Of a stretch of DNA of 32,813 nucleotides, positions 1 to 7,442 are shown piece after piece; within the stretch, counting starts at the first letter, position 1; each line of letters begins with the position of its first letter. The notes below the pieces were generated by a model. That model ran no database searches. It worked only from the letters and a program-made list of their open reading frames with translations, and was not told the DNA's origin. This DNA is from Hansschlegelia zhihuaiae (GTDB taxonomy: Bacteria > Pseudomonadota > Alphaproteobacteria > Rhizobiales > Methylopilaceae). The translations under genes and the position numbers were made by a program. The DNA lies in contig NZ_RYFI01000020.1 of assembly GCF_004103825.1 (NCBI RefSeq), positions 9,780 to 42,592 of the forward strand. The letters are read 5' to 3'.

Positions 1-2
1 CG

Positions 3-440
3 GACTGCGACGTCTATGTGGTGTGCGGGGGAGCCGGCTGGCCCGAGGCGTCCCGCGACGAGGAGTTGATCGGGTTCCTGCGTCGGCGCCCGCGGGAGCG
101 TCTCGCATCGGTCTGCACGGGCGCGCTGGTGCTGGCTGCGTCCGGCGCGCTGGATGGGCGCAGGATCACCACCCGCCGCAATGCCGCGGGCGCCGAACCG
201 AAGGCGCCGATCGAGCTGCTCGCGGGCGTCGCCAAGGGCGCGTCCGCGATCCCGGCGGCGGTCGTGGACGACGTGGTGGTCACGGGCGGCGGCGTGTCGC
301 TCGCGATCGACGCGACGCTCTACCTCATCGGGAAGCTCTACGGGCAGGCAGCGGGCGACGAGGTCGCCCGGTTGATCGAGTACGACCGCGCCTATCGCGC
401 CAACAAAGCCGAACTCGGGCATCTGACGCCGGGTGTTTGA
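3..440 (+). CDS. DJ-1/PfpI-family protein, 3' part
   Basis: The open frame runs in from the left edge, so the true start lies outside the window; 145 residues are visible. The segment ASVCTGALVLAASGALDGRR fits the nucleophile elbow of DJ-1/PfpI class I glutamine amidotransferase-like proteins, with the cysteine of VCTGA as the likely reactive residue. Members include isonitrile hydratase-like enzymes, deglycase/chaperone-like proteins and the N-terminal domains of some AraC-type regulators. The visible part ends soon after the fold, with no helix-turn-helix domain, so a stand-alone DJ-1-like protein is more likely than a regulator. Its substrate cannot be told. It converges on the tctC-like gene across a strong hairpin. 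Confidence 0.75.
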   Translation, partial: DCDVYVVCGGAGWPEASRDEELIGFLRRRPRERLASVCTGALVLAASGALDGRRITTRRNAAGAEPKAPIELLAGVAKGASAIPAAVVDDVVVTGGGVSLAIDATLYLIGKLYGQAAGDEVARLIEYDRAYRANKAELGHLTPGV

Positions 441-454
441 GGCGCCGGATGAAA

Positions 455-480
455 TCCCGGCGCGCCGGAGCGCGCCGGGA
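455..480. terminator. Bidirectional hairpin terminator
   Basis: A perfect 11-bp stem (TCCCGGCGCGC with GCGCGCCGGGA) closes a CGGA tetraloop. It lies between two convergent genes. On the minus strand the stem is followed by a short TTTC run, so it is best seen as the terminator of the tctC-like gene, and it may also serve the DJ-1-like gene. Confidence 0.65.
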
Positions 481-516
481 CCTGAGGGATGATCGGCGTC
501 GCCCCCGCCGGGTCCG

Positions 517-1503
517 TCAGTTCTGCGCCTTGGCCGAGGCGCCGCTTTCGGCGATGACGCGCTTCCAGCTTTCGAGTTCCGACATCAGGCGCTTGCGATG
601 CGCCTCCGGGGTCCGCTCGGCCTCCGGGAAGGTCTTGGTGCCGACGTCGCTGAAGCGCTTGATGATCGACTCGTCCTTCAGGGCGATCAGCAGCGCGTCG
701 TTCAGCTTCTTCACGACGTCGTCCGGCGTGCCCTTGGGGGCGTAGAGACCGTGCCAGATGATGAACTCGAAGCCCTTGAGGCCCGCCTCGTCGAGCGTCG
801 GCAGGTCCTTCAGGGCCGGCAGCCGCTCTTTGGACGACACCGCATAGCCCTTGATCGACTTGGCGTTGACCGGTCCGACCGCATTGGTCGACTGGTCGCA
901 CAGCACGTCGACCTGGCCGCCGATCAAGTCGGTCATGGCCGGCCCGGTGCCGCGATAGCCGACCAGCGTGAACTGCTGTCCGACCGCCTTCTGCAGGAGC
1001 AGCGCGCAGAGATGCGCGTTCGACCCGACGCCGGCATGCGCGACGGTCGTCTTCTGGCCGTCGGCCTTGAGCTTGGCGATGATCTCCTTGGCGTCGTTCG
1101 CGGGGAAATCCTTCTTGGCGGCCAGCACCATCGGCCCGGTGTTGATCAGCCCGAGCGGCTGGAACGCCGTCGCCGTGTCGTAGGTGAGATTGTCGTAGAG
1201 CGAGGCGCTGGCGGGCAGCGCGACGTGGTGGATCAGCAGCGTGTAGCCGTCGGGATCGGCTCGCGCGACCCGGGCCGCGCCGAGCGTGCCGCCGGCGCCC
1301 GTGACGTTCTCGACCACGACCTGCTGGCCGAGCGTCTTGGTCATGGATTCCGCGACGCTGCGCCCGATCATGTCGCTCGGGCCGCCGGCCGAATAGGGCA
1401 CGATCAGCGTGATGACGCGGTTGGGATAGCCCTGCGCCCATGCGGACGAGGCTGCGAGAGCGAGGCCGGCCGCGACGGCCAGCGACTTCAGGACGAGTTT
1501 CAT
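517..1503 (-). CDS. TctC/Bug-family tripartite tricarboxylate transporter binding protein
   Basis: A 328-residue periplasmic solute-binding protein. The start at 1503 gives a clean signal peptide (KLVLKSLAVAAGLALAASSAWAQ, cut at AWA-Q); an upstream in-frame ATG at 1566 would add an arginine-rich stretch and is unlikely. After the signal come features of the Bug/TctC family: YPNRVITLIVPYSAGGPSDM near the mature N-terminus and VENVTGAGG about 45 residues later. The membrane subunits TctA and TctB are not in the window, so the protein is an orphan here. It diverges from the GntR regulator and shares its operator-rich intergenic region, which suggests that it captures sulfolactate or a related acid for the neighbouring suy/slc genes. 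Known sulfolactate clusters include transporters of this type; ligand specificity is inferred. Confidence 0.85.
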   Translation of the reverse strand: MKLVLKSLAVAAGLALAASSAWAQGYPNRVITLIVPYSAGGPSDMIGRSVAESMTKTLGQQVVVENVTGAGGTLGAARVARADPDGYTLLIHHVALPASASLYDNLTYDTATAFQPLGLINTGPMVLAAKKDFPANDAKEIIAKLKADGQKTTVAHAGVGSNAHLCALLLQKAVGQQFTLVGYRGTGPAMTDLIGGQVDVLCDQSTNAVGPVNAKSIKGYAVSSKERLPALKDLPTLDEAGLKGFEFIIWHGLYAPKGTPDDVVKKLNDALLIALKDESIIKRFSDVGTKTFPEAERTPEAHRKRLMSELESWKRVIAESGASAKAQN

Positions 1504-1641
1504 GAGGCCTCCAGGGTTTCGCGTTCCTCGGAACGCCCGAGGCCTCGGCCTCCGGCGGATCCGCATGGCCCATCTCGGCGGCGGCCAGCGAGCCGCCCGT
1601 CCGCGTTCTCCACGGATCGCATGCGGCTATAACGATATCAT

Positions 1642-1657
1642 ATGTCTTATATAATAC
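1642..1657. promoter_or_regulatory. Candidate GntR operator O1
   Basis: The site reads ATGTCTTATATAATAC. Its core GTCTTATATAATAC is an imperfect palindrome of the GT...AC type common for GntR/HutC regulators. The first 13 bases are identical to those of the site ahead of suyA (2716-2728). It lies about 140 bp upstream of the tctC-like start, so it probably overlaps that gene's promoter. Confidence 0.6.
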
Positions 1658-1800
1658 TAGACGCTGATCGCCCGCTTTCGAACGGCTCCGCGCCTTATGA
1701 TGATATAATTTATCGAATGCCTCACCTGTTGAACCGTGGAGGGCCTGAAGGCCCCCTGCGCATCCGGACGGCGGATCGCGCAGGACGCAGACAGCGCACG

Positions 1801-1814
1801 ACTTATATATAAGA
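1801..1814. promoter_or_regulatory. Candidate GntR operator O2
   Basis: CTTATATATAAG (1802-1813) is a perfect 12-bp palindrome with the same CTTAT/ATAAG half-sites as the site ahead of suyA, but with two extra central bases. It lies about 90 bp upstream of the regulator start and could provide autoregulation. The altered spacing makes it a weaker match than O1 and O3. Confidence 0.5.
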
Positions 1815-1904
1815 TATATGATTTAGCAGCCCGTCCGGCTGGCGGCCGCCCGCCGCGTTCGTGTAGCATCTCTCCTGCAAGGGATTCTCGCGAAAGGCCC
1901 GTTC

Positions 1905-2657
1905 ATGACCGCCGCAAGGGCTTCGGCGCAGCAGACGGAGCACAGTGACGCGCTGGGCTTCCGGCCGCTGTACCGTCAGGTCCGCGACACGCTGATACGG
2001 CGCCTCGTCGACCGTGTCTGGGCGCCGGGAGCGCCGCTTCCGAGCGAGATGCAGCTCGCGGCCGAGCTCGGCGTCAGCCAGGGCACCGTACGGAAGGCGC
2101 TCGACGCCATGGCGGCGGAGAACATGGTGGTGCGGCGCCAGGGCCGCGGCACCTTCGTGGCGAAGCACGACGAAGAACGGATCATGTTCCAGTTCTTCAA
2201 GCTCGTCGGCGACGACGGGGTGCGGAGCTTCCCCGCGAGCCGGGTGCTCGGCCTCTCGCAGGGCCGCGCCAACGCCGGCGAGCGCGAGGCGCTGAAGCTC
2301 GCCAAGGACGCGCGGGTCATCCGCATCCGCCGCCTGCGGTCGATCGACGGCGCGCCGGCGCTGGTCGAGGCGATCGCGCTGCCCGAGGCGCTGTTTCCGG
2401 GTTTGGCGACAATGGAGATCCCTAACAATCTCTATGGTCTCTACGCCATGCGCTTCGGCGTGACTGTGGCGAGCACCCGCGAGAAGCTGAAGGCGGTCGC
2501 GGCGTCGCCGAAAGACGCCGAGGCGCTCGGCGTGGCGCCCGGGACGCCGGTGCTGGAGATCGACCGGCTCGCGCTCTCTCTCGAACGGACGCCGGTCGAA
2601 TGGCGGCTCAGCCTCTGCCTGACCGACCGGATGCACTATCTGTCCGAGCTTCGCTGA
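1905..2657 (+). CDS. GntR/HutC-family transcriptional regulator
   Basis: A 250-residue regulator. Residues 20-86 form the GntR winged helix-turn-helix, with LPSEMQLAAELGVSQGTVRK for the helix-turn-helix and RRQGRGTFVA for the wing. Residues of about 95-245 fit a UTRA ligand-binding domain of the HutC subfamily, ending in the typical YLSELR-like tail. It lies between the divergent tctC-like gene and suyA, and AT-rich palindromes flank it on both sides. It is therefore the likely local regulator of sulfolactate uptake and breakdown, with sulfolactate or a pathway intermediate as the probable effector. Family assignment is secure; the ligand and the sign of control are inferred. A GC-rich repeat (CGGCGCC at 2658, GGCGCCG at 2685) just after the stop may be a weak terminator. 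Confidence 0.88.
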   Translation: MTAARASAQQTEHSDALGFRPLYRQVRDTLIRRLVDRVWAPGAPLPSEMQLAAELGVSQGTVRKALDAMAAENMVVRRQGRGTFVAKHDEERIMFQFFKLVGDDGVRSFPASRVLGLSQGRANAGEREALKLAKDARVIRIRRLRSIDGAPALVEAIALPEALFPGLATMEIPNNLYGLYAMRFGVTVASTREKLKAVAASPKDAEALGVAPGTPVLEIDRLALSLERTPVEWRLSLCLTDRMHYLSELR

Positions 2658-2715
2658 CGGCGCCGGGGCCATGCGCCGCACGCGGGGCGCCGGCTGTTGA
2701 CCGCAGCCGAGTCAG

Positions 2716-2730
2716 ATGTCTTATATAAGA
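2716..2730. promoter_or_regulatory. Candidate GntR operator O3 ahead of suyAB
   Basis: TCTTATATAAGA (2719-2730) is a perfect 12-bp palindrome within ATGTCTTATATAAGA. It lies 30 bp before the suyA start, in the short gap after the regulator gene. Its first 13 bases equal those of O1 (1642-1654). Its position next to the suyA start fits repression of the catabolic operon until substrate is present. Confidence 0.65.
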
Positions 2731-2760
2731 TATAAAGCCAAGCAGGGAGACGCCGCCGCC

Positions 2761-3072
2761 ATGAGCAGCAAACCGAACGGGGACGGCCGCAATCCGCATG
2801 TCCTCGCCCACAGCCCGAAGGACAATGTCGCGGTCGCGGTGATCGAGGGGCTGAAGGCCGGCACGCAGGCCTTCGGCGTCGTCACCGAGAACGACACGAC
2901 CTTCGAGGTCGCGGTGAAGCAGGACATCCCGATCGGCCACAAGGTCGCGCTCGCCGATCTCAAGGCCGGCGACACCGCGATCAAGTACGGCCAAGACATC
3001 GGCAAGATCGTCAAGGACGTGGCCAAGGGCGAGCATGTGCATGTGCACAATGCCAAGACGAAGCGCTGGTGA
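2761..3072 (+). CDS. suyA: (2R)-sulfolactate sulfo-lyase, small subunit (SAF domain)
   Basis: A 103-residue protein made of one SAF domain, as found at the N-terminus of UxaA-type altronate dehydratases. The stretch HNPH-like start, [22 protein letters not shown] and the histidine-rich GEHVHVHN end are typical of this domain. A separate SAF protein just ahead of a UxaA-type large subunit is the arrangement of SuyAB, which splits (R)-3-sulfolactate into pyruvate and sulfite in the cytoplasm. The start at 2761 has GGGAGA about ten bases upstream; an earlier ATG at 2716 falls inside the operator and would give an unlikely N-terminus. The gene is 13 bp from suyB and surely co-transcribed. Altronate or galactarate dehydratase is the alternative, but the downstream dehydrogenases favour sulfolactate. 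Confidence 0.85.
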   Translation: MSSKPNGDGRNPHVLAHSPKDNVAVAVIEGLKAGTQAFGVVTENDTTFEVAVKQDIPIGHKVALADLKAGDTAIKYGQDIGKIVKDVAKGEHVHVHNAKTKRW

Positions 3073-3085
3073 GGGGGCCGGACCG

Positions 3086-4366
3086 ATGACCGAGATCAGC
3101 ATGTTCCACGCCGAAGAGGCGAAAAACCCGTTCAGCGGCGGCGCGACCGACCAGCTCGTCACCAAGGCGACGCCGACAGAGCGGGCGTCCGAGAATTTCG
3201 CTTCCGCGACCTTCATGGGCTGGCGGCGCGAGAACGGCCGCGTCGGCGTCCGCAACCACGTGATCATCCTGCCGCTCGACGATCTGTCGAACGCCGCCTG
3301 CGAGTCGGTCGCCAACAACGTCAAGGGAGCGATGGCGCTGCCCCACGCCTATGGCCGTCTGCAGTTCGGCGAGGATCTCGAGATCCATTTCCGCACGCTG
3401 ATCGGCATCGGCTCGAACCCGAACGTCGCGGCCGTGGTGGTGATCGGGATCGAGGACCAGTGGACCAACCGGGTGGTCGAGGGCATCGCCAAGACCGGCA
3501 AGCCGGTCGTGGGCTTCGGCATCGAGGGCCATGGCGACATCGCGACCGTCGCCAAGGCGAGCTACCAGGCCAAGCGCTTCGTGCAGTGGGCGACCGAGCT
3601 GCCGCGCGAGGAGTGCAAGATCTCCGAGCTCTGGGTCTCGACCAAATGCGGCGAGAGCGACACGACGACAGGCCTCTCCTCCTGCCCGACCGTCGGCAAC
3701 ATGTATGACAAGCTGATCCCGCACGGCATCTACGGCGTGTTCGGCGAGACCTCCGAGATCACAGGCGCCGAGCACCTCTGCAAGGAACGTGCGGCCAGCC
3801 CCGAGATCGCCGAGAAGTGGTACAAGATGTGGAAGTCCTATCAGGACGACGTCATCGAGGCTCACAAGACCGACGATCTCTCGGATAGCCAGCCCACCAA
3901 GGGCAACATCGTCGGCGGCCTCACGACGATCGAGGAGAAGGCGCTCGGCAATCTCGAGAAGATCGGCCACGAATGCCGGTATATCGACGCGCTCGAGCCC
4001 GCCGAGGCGCCGGCCAAGGGGCCCGGCCTCTACTATATGGACACGTCCTCGGCGGCCGCCGAATGCGTGACCCTGATGGCGGCGGCGGGCTATGTGGTCC
4101 ACACCTTCCCGACCGGCCAGGGCAACGTCATCGGCAACCCGGTCGTCCCCGTCATCAAGATTTCGGGCAACCCAAAGACCCTGCGCACCATGGGCGAGCA
4201 CATCGACGTCGACGTCACCGGCGTGCTGCGCCGCGACATGACGATCCCGCAGGCCGGCGACGCGCTGATCGACATGATCATCCGCACCGCCAACGGCCGC
4301 CTGACCGCGGCGGAGTCGCTCGGCCACCGCGAATTCGTCATGACGAAGCTCTACCGCAGCGCGTGA
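3086..4366 (+). CDS. suyB: (2R)-sulfolactate sulfo-lyase, large subunit
   Basis: A 426-residue UxaA/GarD-type lyase. Residues 44-62 ([19 protein letters not shown]) and the segment [18 protein letters not shown] at 187-204 match the conserved regions of altronate/galactarate dehydratases, where the Cys-containing motif binds the metal. SuyB is a member of this family that removes sulfite instead of water. The start at 3086 is preceded by GAGGGGG with good spacing; the frame is open further up, but an earlier start would overlap suyA. The first 40 residues (to about FASATF) are a polar extension before the recognised domain. A palindrome-rich gap of 186 bp follows. Assignment to sulfolactate rests on neighbours slcC and comC and on the split SAF subunit. 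Confidence 0.85.
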   Translation: MTEISMFHAEEAKNPFSGGATDQLVTKATPTERASENFASATFMGWRRENGRVGVRNHVIILPLDDLSNAACESVANNVKGAMALPHAYGRLQFGEDLEIHFRTLIGIGSNPNVAAVVVIGIEDQWTNRVVEGIAKTGKPVVGFGIEGHGDIATVAKASYQAKRFVQWATELPREECKISELWVSTKCGESDTTTGLSSCPTVGNMYDKLIPHGIYGVFGETSEITGAEHLCKERAASPEIAEKWYKMWKSYQDDVIEAHKTDDLSDSQPTKGNIVGGLTTIEEKALGNLEKIGHECRYIDALEPAEAPAKGPGLYYMDTSSAAAECVTLMAAAGYVVHTFPTGQGNVIGNPVVPVIKISGNPKTLRTMGEHIDVDVTGVLRRDMTIPQAGDALIDMIIRTANGRLTAAESLGHREFVMTKLYRSA

Positions 4367-4552
4367 CGCCGCCTGTTCCTCCCTTCTCGCGACAGCGGGG
4401 AGGGTGGCCCCACGCGAAGCGTGGGGCCAGGCGGGGCCTTCGGACGCAAAGCTCCATCCTGCCCGATCCCCACCCGGCCGGGCTTCGCCGCCCGTCCGCC
4501 CTCCCCTTTGAAGGGGGAGGGACGCCATCCGATCGCCTCCCGCAAGGTCCCC
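4367..4552. repeat. GC-rich palindromic intergenic elements between suyB and slcC
   Basis: Two strong hairpins lie inside the operon. The first has a 10-bp stem (GGCCCCACGC, 4406-4415, pairing with 4419-4428) around a GAA loop. The second pairs CCCTCCCC (4499-4506) with GGGGAGGG (4514-4521). Such short palindromic mosaics are common, repeated intergenic elements in Hyphomicrobiales genomes. They could weaken read-through from suyB into slcC or protect the upstream mRNA. No gene is present. Confidence 0.6.
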
Positions 4553-5497
4553 ATGCCCCGCATCGTCATCTCCGAATTCATGGACGAAGCTGCGATCCGT
4601 GAAGGCCTCGCGGGCTTCGACGTGCTCTACGACCCGAAGCTGGTGGACGACCCGGCGGCGCTTGAAGCCGCCGCGGCCGACGCCGATGCGTTGATCGTGC
4701 GCAACCGCACGCAGGTGCGCGGCGCGCTTCTTAACTCGGCTACGAAGCTCAAATGCGTCGGCCGTCTCGGGGTCGGTCTCGACAATATCGACGTCGAGGC
4801 CTGCCGCGCGCGAGGGATCGCGGTGTTCCCGGCGACCGGCGCCAACGACGTCTCGGTCGCGGAATATGTCGTCGGCGCCGCCATACTGCTGCTCCGCGGC
4901 GCCTACGCATCGACCGCCGAGGTCGCGGCCGGAGCCTGGCCGCGCAACGCGCTGTCGAACGGCCGCGAGATCTCGGGCAAGCGGCTCGGCCTCGTCGGCT
5001 ACGGCTCGATCGCGCGCGAGACCGCCCGGCGCGCCGCGGCGCTCGGCATGAGCGTCGCGGCCCACGACCCCTATCTCAAACCCGACGATCCGGCCTGGCG
5101 GCCCGATTTTGGCCCCGTCGAGCCGTTCGCGCTCGACGATCTCGTCGCGACCTCCGACGTCCTCTCGCTCCACGTCCCGCTGACCGACGGCACGCGCGGC
5201 ATGATCGATGCGGCGGCCATTTCCCGCATGAAGCCCGGCGCGATCCTGATCAACGCCGCGCGCGGCGGGGTGGTGGACGAGGCCGCCGTCGCCGCGGCGC
5301 TGAAGTCCGGCGCGCTCGGCGGCGCGGCGCTCGACGTGTTCGACACGGAGCCGCTCAAGGGCGGGGCCGCCAGCGTGTTCGCAGGCTGCCCGAACCTCGT
5401 GCTGACGCCGCACATCGCCGGCGTCACGGCGGAATCGAACGTGCGCGTCTCGGGCGTCACCGCTGCGTCCGTCGCCAAGCATCTCAGGAGCCTCTGA
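4553..5497 (+). CDS. slcC: (S)-sulfolactate dehydrogenase, D-2-hydroxyacid dehydrogenase family
   Basis: A 314-residue NAD-dependent enzyme of the phosphoglycerate dehydrogenase family. It has the nucleotide-binding motif GLVGYGSIA (146-154) followed by the adenosine-ribose binding aspartate in AAHDP. The catalytic triad of the family is visible: R237 in NAARGGVV, E266 in DVFDTEP and H287 in LTPHIAG. In a suyAB cluster with comC, the fitting role is oxidation of (S)-sulfolactate to 3-sulfopyruvate, the first half of a two-enzyme inversion that supplies (R)-sulfolactate to SuyAB. The start at 4553 was chosen because the longer frame runs through the palindromic repeats. The ribosome site is weak (AAGG). 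comC follows after 4 bp. By sequence alone, another 2-hydroxyacid substrate cannot be excluded. Confidence 0.82.
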   Translation: MPRIVISEFMDEAAIREGLAGFDVLYDPKLVDDPAALEAAAADADALIVRNRTQVRGALLNSATKLKCVGRLGVGLDNIDVEACRARGIAVFPATGANDVSVAEYVVGAAILLLRGAYASTAEVAAGAWPRNALSNGREISGKRLGLVGYGSIARETARRAAALGMSVAAHDPYLKPDDPAWRPDFGPVEPFALDDLVATSDVLSLHVPLTDGTRGMIDAAAISRMKPGAILINAARGGVVDEAAVAAALKSGALGGAALDVFDTEPLKGGAASVFAGCPNLVLTPHIAGVTAESNVRVSGVTAASVAKHLRSL

Positions 5498-5501
5498 CCC
5501 C

Positions 5502-6491
5502 ATGCCGATGCTGAGCCTCGACGACGCCCACGCGCTGGTCTCGGCCGCGCTGAGGCGCAACGGCGCGAACGAGGCGAACGCCGCGAGCGTCGCGCGCGCC
5601 CTCGTCGGAGCCGAGGCCGACGGGCTGAAGGGGCACGGGCTTTCGCGCGTGCCGACCTATTGCGGGCAGCTGCGGTCGAAGAAGGCGCTCGGCGACGTCG
5701 CGCCCGTCCTGTCGCGGCCGCGGCCCGGCGCGCTCGTCATCGACGCCGCCCACGGCTTCGCCTATCCGGCGCTCGACCTCGCGATCGAGGTGCTGCCAGA
5801 GGCCGCCCGCGTGCAGGGAATCGCGGCCGCCTCAATCTTCCGCTCACATCACTGCGGCGCCGCCGGACGCCCGGTCGAGGCGCTGGCCGACGCCGGGCTG
5901 GTCGCGCTGCTGTTCGCCAACACGCCGGCCGCCATGGCCCCCTGGGGCGGCTCGAAGGCGGTGTTCGGCACCGACCCGATCGCCTTCGCCTGCCCGCTCG
6001 CCGGCAAGCCGCCGATCGTGGTGGACCTGTCGCTGTCGAAGGTCGCGCGCGGCAACATCCTGGCCGCAAAGCAGCGCGGCGAGGCGATCCCGGGCGACTG
6101 GGCCTTCGATTCCGAAGGCCGGCCGACCACCGATCCCGACGCCGCGCTCGCCGGGACCATGGCCCCGATGGGCGAGGCCAAGGGCGTCGCGCTCGCGCTG
6201 ATGGTCGAGCTGCTCGCCGCCGGCCTGACGGGCGCGAACTATGCGGCCGACGCATCCTCCTTCCTGGACGACAAGGGCGGCCCGCCCTCGACCGGCCAGC
6301 TGATCGTGGCGATCGACCCGGAGGCCTTCTCGTCCGGCGCGCCCGAGCGTTTCGCGACGCTCGCCGCTTCCATCGAGGCGCAGGACGGCGCAAGGCTGCC
6401 CGGCGCCCGCAGGCTGGCGCTGCGTCAGACCGCGGCGCGCGACGGCCTCAAGGTCTCCGACCAGATCATCTCACAGATCGAAGCCGCCTGA
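5502..6491 (+). CDS. comC: (2R)-3-sulfolactate dehydrogenase, Ldh2/ComC family
   Basis: A 329-residue member of the malate/L-sulfolactate/ureidoglycolate dehydrogenase (Ldh2) family. Diagnostic segments are DGLKGHGLSRVPTYC (40-54), FRSHHCGAAGRP (113-124) with the catalytic-type histidine pair, and the FGTDPIAFACP region with the GG(S)K stretch that binds cofactor. ComC reduces sulfopyruvate to (R)-sulfolactate, usually with NADPH. Together with SlcC it would convert (S)-sulfolactate through sulfopyruvate to the (R) form used by SuyAB. AGGAG lies inside the slcC end, 11 bases before the start, so translation is probably coupled. Specificity is inferred from context; the family is clear. Confidence 0.82.
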   Translation: MPMLSLDDAHALVSAALRRNGANEANAASVARALVGAEADGLKGHGLSRVPTYCGQLRSKKALGDVAPVLSRPRPGALVIDAAHGFAYPALDLAIEVLPEAARVQGIAAASIFRSHHCGAAGRPVEALADAGLVALLFANTPAAMAPWGGSKAVFGTDPIAFACPLAGKPPIVVDLSLSKVARGNILAAKQRGEAIPGDWAFDSEGRPTTDPDAALAGTMAPMGEAKGVALALMVELLAAGLTGANYAADASSFLDDKGGPPSTGQLIVAIDPEAFSSGAPERFATLAASIEAQDGARLPGARRLALRQTAARDGLKVSDQIISQIEAA

Positions 6492-6638
6492 AGAGCAGGT
6501 TCGTTCCGAGGAGACCCGGGCCGCGTCGAAGGCCCTCCCTAAGATGCGGCGGATCGTCCTGACGCGCCCGTCCGGCTGGACTCGACGGCGGCCGTCCGCC
6601 AGTTGGCGCGCAGCGCCAATGAGCCGGGAGGAGCAGCC

Positions 6639-7424
6639 ATGAGCCTCAAGTCCAAGACCGCCGTCGTGACCGGATCGACCAGCGGCATCGGTCTCGCGAT
6701 CGCCCGCGGCCTGGCCCGCGACGGCGCGAACGTCGTCATCAACGGCTTCGGCGAGCCGGACGCGATCGAGAAGGCGCGCGCCGGCGTCGAGTCGGAGTTC
6801 GGCGTCCGCGCCGTCCACTCCCCCGCCGACATGACCAAGCCCGACGAGATCGACGCTATGATCGCGCTCGCGGTGGAGACCTTCGGCTCCGTCGACGTGC
6901 TCGTGAACAACGCCGGGATCCAGTACGTCTCGCCGATCGAGGAGTTCCCTCCCGCACAGTGGGAGAAGATCATCGCGCTCAACCTGTCGGCCGTGTTCTA
7001 CGCGATGCGGGCCGCGATCCCGCATATGAAGAAGGCCGGCTGGGGCCGCATCATCTCGACGGCCTCAGCGCATTCGCTCGTCGCATCGCCCTTCAAGTCG
7101 GCCTATGTGGCGGCGAAGCACGGCGTCGCCGGCCTCACCAAGACCGCCGCGCTTGAGCTCGCGACCCACAAGATCACGGTGAACTGCATCTCGCCGGGCT
7201 ATGTCTGGACGCCGCTGGTCGAGGCGCAGATTCCGGACACGATGAAATCGCGGGGGATGACCAAGGAGCAGGTCATCAACGACGTGCTGCTCGCCGCGCA
7301 GCCGACCAAGGAGTTCGTGACCGTCGACCAGGTGGCGGCGCTCGCGGTCTTCCTGTGCTCCGACGCCGCCTCAAACGTCACGGGCGCCAACCTGTCGATG
7401 GACGGCGGTTGGACGGCCGGCTGA
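6639..7424 (+). CDS. 3-hydroxybutyrate dehydrogenase, SDR family
   Basis: A 261-residue short-chain dehydrogenase. It shows the cofactor motif TGSTSGIG (11-18), NNAG (90-93) and the catalytic S143, Y156 and K160 (SAYVAAK). The whole sequence resembles (R)-3-hydroxybutyrate dehydrogenase, including INGFGE after the first strand, NNAGIQYVSPIEEFP, SAHSLVASPFKSAYVAAKHGV and the DGGWTAG end. It would oxidise 3-hydroxybutyrate to acetoacetate with NAD during use of polyhydroxybutyrate. GGGAGGAG precedes the start at 6639, 147 bp after comC, so it may have its own promoter and need not belong to sulfolactate breakdown. Confidence 0.85.
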   Translation: MSLKSKTAVVTGSTSGIGLAIARGLARDGANVVINGFGEPDAIEKARAGVESEFGVRAVHSPADMTKPDEIDAMIALAVETFGSVDVLVNNAGIQYVSPIEEFPPAQWEKIIALNLSAVFYAMRAAIPHMKKAGWGRIISTASAHSLVASPFKSAYVAAKHGVAGLTKTAALELATHKITVNCISPGYVWTPLVEAQIPDTMKSRGMTKEQVINDVLLAAQPTKEFVTVDQVAALAVFLCSDAASNVTGANLSMDGGWTAG

Positions 7425-7425
7425 G

Positions 7426-7439
7426 CCGGTCGCGACCGG
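7426..7439. other. Perfect 14-bp palindrome between convergent genes
   Basis: CCGGTCGCGACCGG fills most of the 18-bp gap between the 3-hydroxybutyrate dehydrogenase stop and the chromate transporter stop. It may be part of a short bidirectional terminator, but with no loop and no T-run this is uncertain. Confidence 0.35.
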
Positions 7440-7442
7440 AAG

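Larger units (their letters stand above)
1504..1904. promoter_or_regulatory. Divergent control region between tctC-like gene and GntR regulator
   Basis: This 401-bp gap carries no convincing gene. It is markedly AT-rich in two patches (about 1630-1660 and 1695-1720, with a third at 1800-1822) inside an otherwise GC-rich region. Two of the patches hold the palindromic sites described separately. The arrangement suggests divergent promoters controlled by the product of the adjacent gntR-type gene. No promoter hexamers can be fixed with confidence. Confidence 0.6.

Noticed and set aside
2761-4366. Altronate dehydratase (uxaA) assignment for suyAB
   Set aside because: The fold is shared, but no uronate or sugar-acid genes are present, and slcC and comC next to it point to sulfolactate.
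3011-5560. Long minus-strand frame of 849 codons opposite suyB-slcC
   Set aside because: It is a shadow of the GC-rich plus-strand genes, with arginine- and aspartate-rich low-complexity content and no domain.
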